64,000 nt of DNA from Arachnia propionica (GTDB lineage: Bacteria > Actinomycetota > Actinomycetes > Propionibacteriales > Propionibacteriaceae), in contig NZ_RQZG01000004.1 of assembly GCF_003859805.1 (NCBI RefSeq), positions 124,001 to 188,000 on the forward strand, written 5' to 3'. The notes under the pieces were generated by a model. It worked only from the letters and a program-made list of their open reading frames with translations, made no database searches and was not told where the DNA came from. Position numbers and translations under genes: made by a program. Below are positions 63,634 through 64,000 of this stretch, in pieces. Numbering within the stretch: the first letter of the stretch is position 1; every line of letters starts with the position of its first letter.

Positions 63634-63815
63634 TGGCTGACCTGAAGATCACCCAGATCAAGTCCGGGATCGGCGGCAAGGACTACCAGAAGGCGACGCT
63701 TCGCACTCTGGGCCTGAAGCGCATCGGTGACTCCGTCGTGCGTGAGGATCGTCCCGAGGTGCTCGGCATGATCCGTACCGTCGCCCACCTCGTGGAAGTG
63801 GAAGAGGTCAAGTAA
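63633..63815 (+). CDS. rpmD: 50S ribosomal protein L30
   Basis: 60 aa. [20 protein letters not shown] and [20 protein letters not shown]. One-base overlaps on both sides (TGATG, TAATG). Confidence 0.97.
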   Translation: MADLKITQIKSGIGGKDYQKATLRTLGLKRIGDSVVREDRPEVLGMIRTVAHLVEVEEVK

Positions 63816-64000
63816 TGGCTCTCAAGATTCATCACCTGCGCCCCGCCCCGGGGGCCAACACCCCCAAGACCCGTGTCGGTCGCGGTGAGGCCTCCAAGGG
63901 CAAGACCGCTGGTCGCGGCACGAAGGGGACCGGCGCCCGCAAGAACGTCCCGGCGAACTTCGAGGGCGGCCAGATGCCGATGCACATGCGGATCCCGAAG
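63815..64000 (+). CDS. rplO: 50S ribosomal protein L15 (5' part, cut by the window end)
   Basis: First 62 codons. [20 protein letters not shown] and [15 protein letters not shown] are the L15 N-terminal hallmarks. The rest lies outside the window; secY is expected next. Confidence 0.95.
   Translation, partial: MALKIHHLRPAPGANTPKTRVGRGEASKGKTAGRGTKGTGARKNVPANFEGGQMPMHMRIPK

Noticed and set aside
1-64000. CRISPR arrays, tRNA or rRNA genes, insertion sequences, prophage, attachment sites
   Set aside because: I looked for repeat-spacer patterns, cloverleaf-type CCA ends and transposase or integrase motifs and saw none; a dedicated tRNA scan could still find something I missed.

Overview
The window is a 64 kb piece of a high-GC actinobacterial chromosome. 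My best guess is a host-associated member of the Propionibacteriaceae/Propionibacteriales. That is inference from the r-protein operon order, GTG starts, ATGA/GTGA gene overlaps, near-leaderless promoters, a secreted sialidase and uptake and breakdown of glucuronides. I saw no tRNA, rRNA, CRISPR array, transposase, phage gene or replication origin.

Layout. (1) 37-1719: glutaminyl-tRNA synthetase. (2) 1993-19859, minus strand: eight tightly packed genes for a thiazoline-type non-ribosomal peptide, probably a metallophore. They are two NRPSs (2305 and 1816 aa), a saccharopine-dehydrogenase-like protein, a thiazolinyl imide reductase, a type II thioesterase and a complete ECF importer. A candidate DtxR/IdeR iron box lies in the promoter. 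(3) 20074-24483: DUF4112 protein, GltX, a SUKH-3 protein, a shortened amidohydrolase reading frame facing a TipA-like MerR regulator across a textbook 19-bp-spacer promoter, and a small membrane protein. (4) 24563-27711: a cysteine-type ABC importer behind a previously unlabelled leaderless leader peptide containing the run Cys-Arg-Cys-Cys. (5) 27835-32216: secreted sialidase, then a LolCDE/MacB-like ABC pair. (6) 32307-49206: a hexuronate island.

The hexuronate island is the most interesting part. Four blocks share it: uidA-larE-larB-larC-lacI-uxaC-uxuB (minus), a GPH transporter (plus), gnd-pfkB-larA homologue (minus), and GH3-HAD (plus). The window holds the whole nickel-pincer-nucleotide pathway (LarB, LarC, LarE) and a LarA-family enzyme, but neither mannonate dehydratase nor KDPG aldolase. 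The simplest reading is a dehydratase-free route: glucuronide, glucuronate, fructuronate, mannonate, then C2 epimerisation by the Ni enzyme to gluconate, phosphorylation to 6-phosphogluconate, and Gnd decarboxylation into the pentose phosphate pathway. Both divergent promoter regions carry the same unusual paired direct repeats (TTGCC-N5-TTGCC, mirrored), which suggests one regulon.

(7) 49321-52384: a soluble NarL-type kinase/regulator pair, a small secreted protein that shares its only domain with the sialidase C-terminus, a SUKH-like protein, and two copies of a short dispersed repeat. (8) 52820-64000: the S10-spc ribosomal protein cluster. It is split after S17 by a terminator, cinA and ferritin on the other strand, and restarts at L14. 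Its L4 carries a C-terminal 'sunset'-type extension. The last gene, L15, runs off the window.
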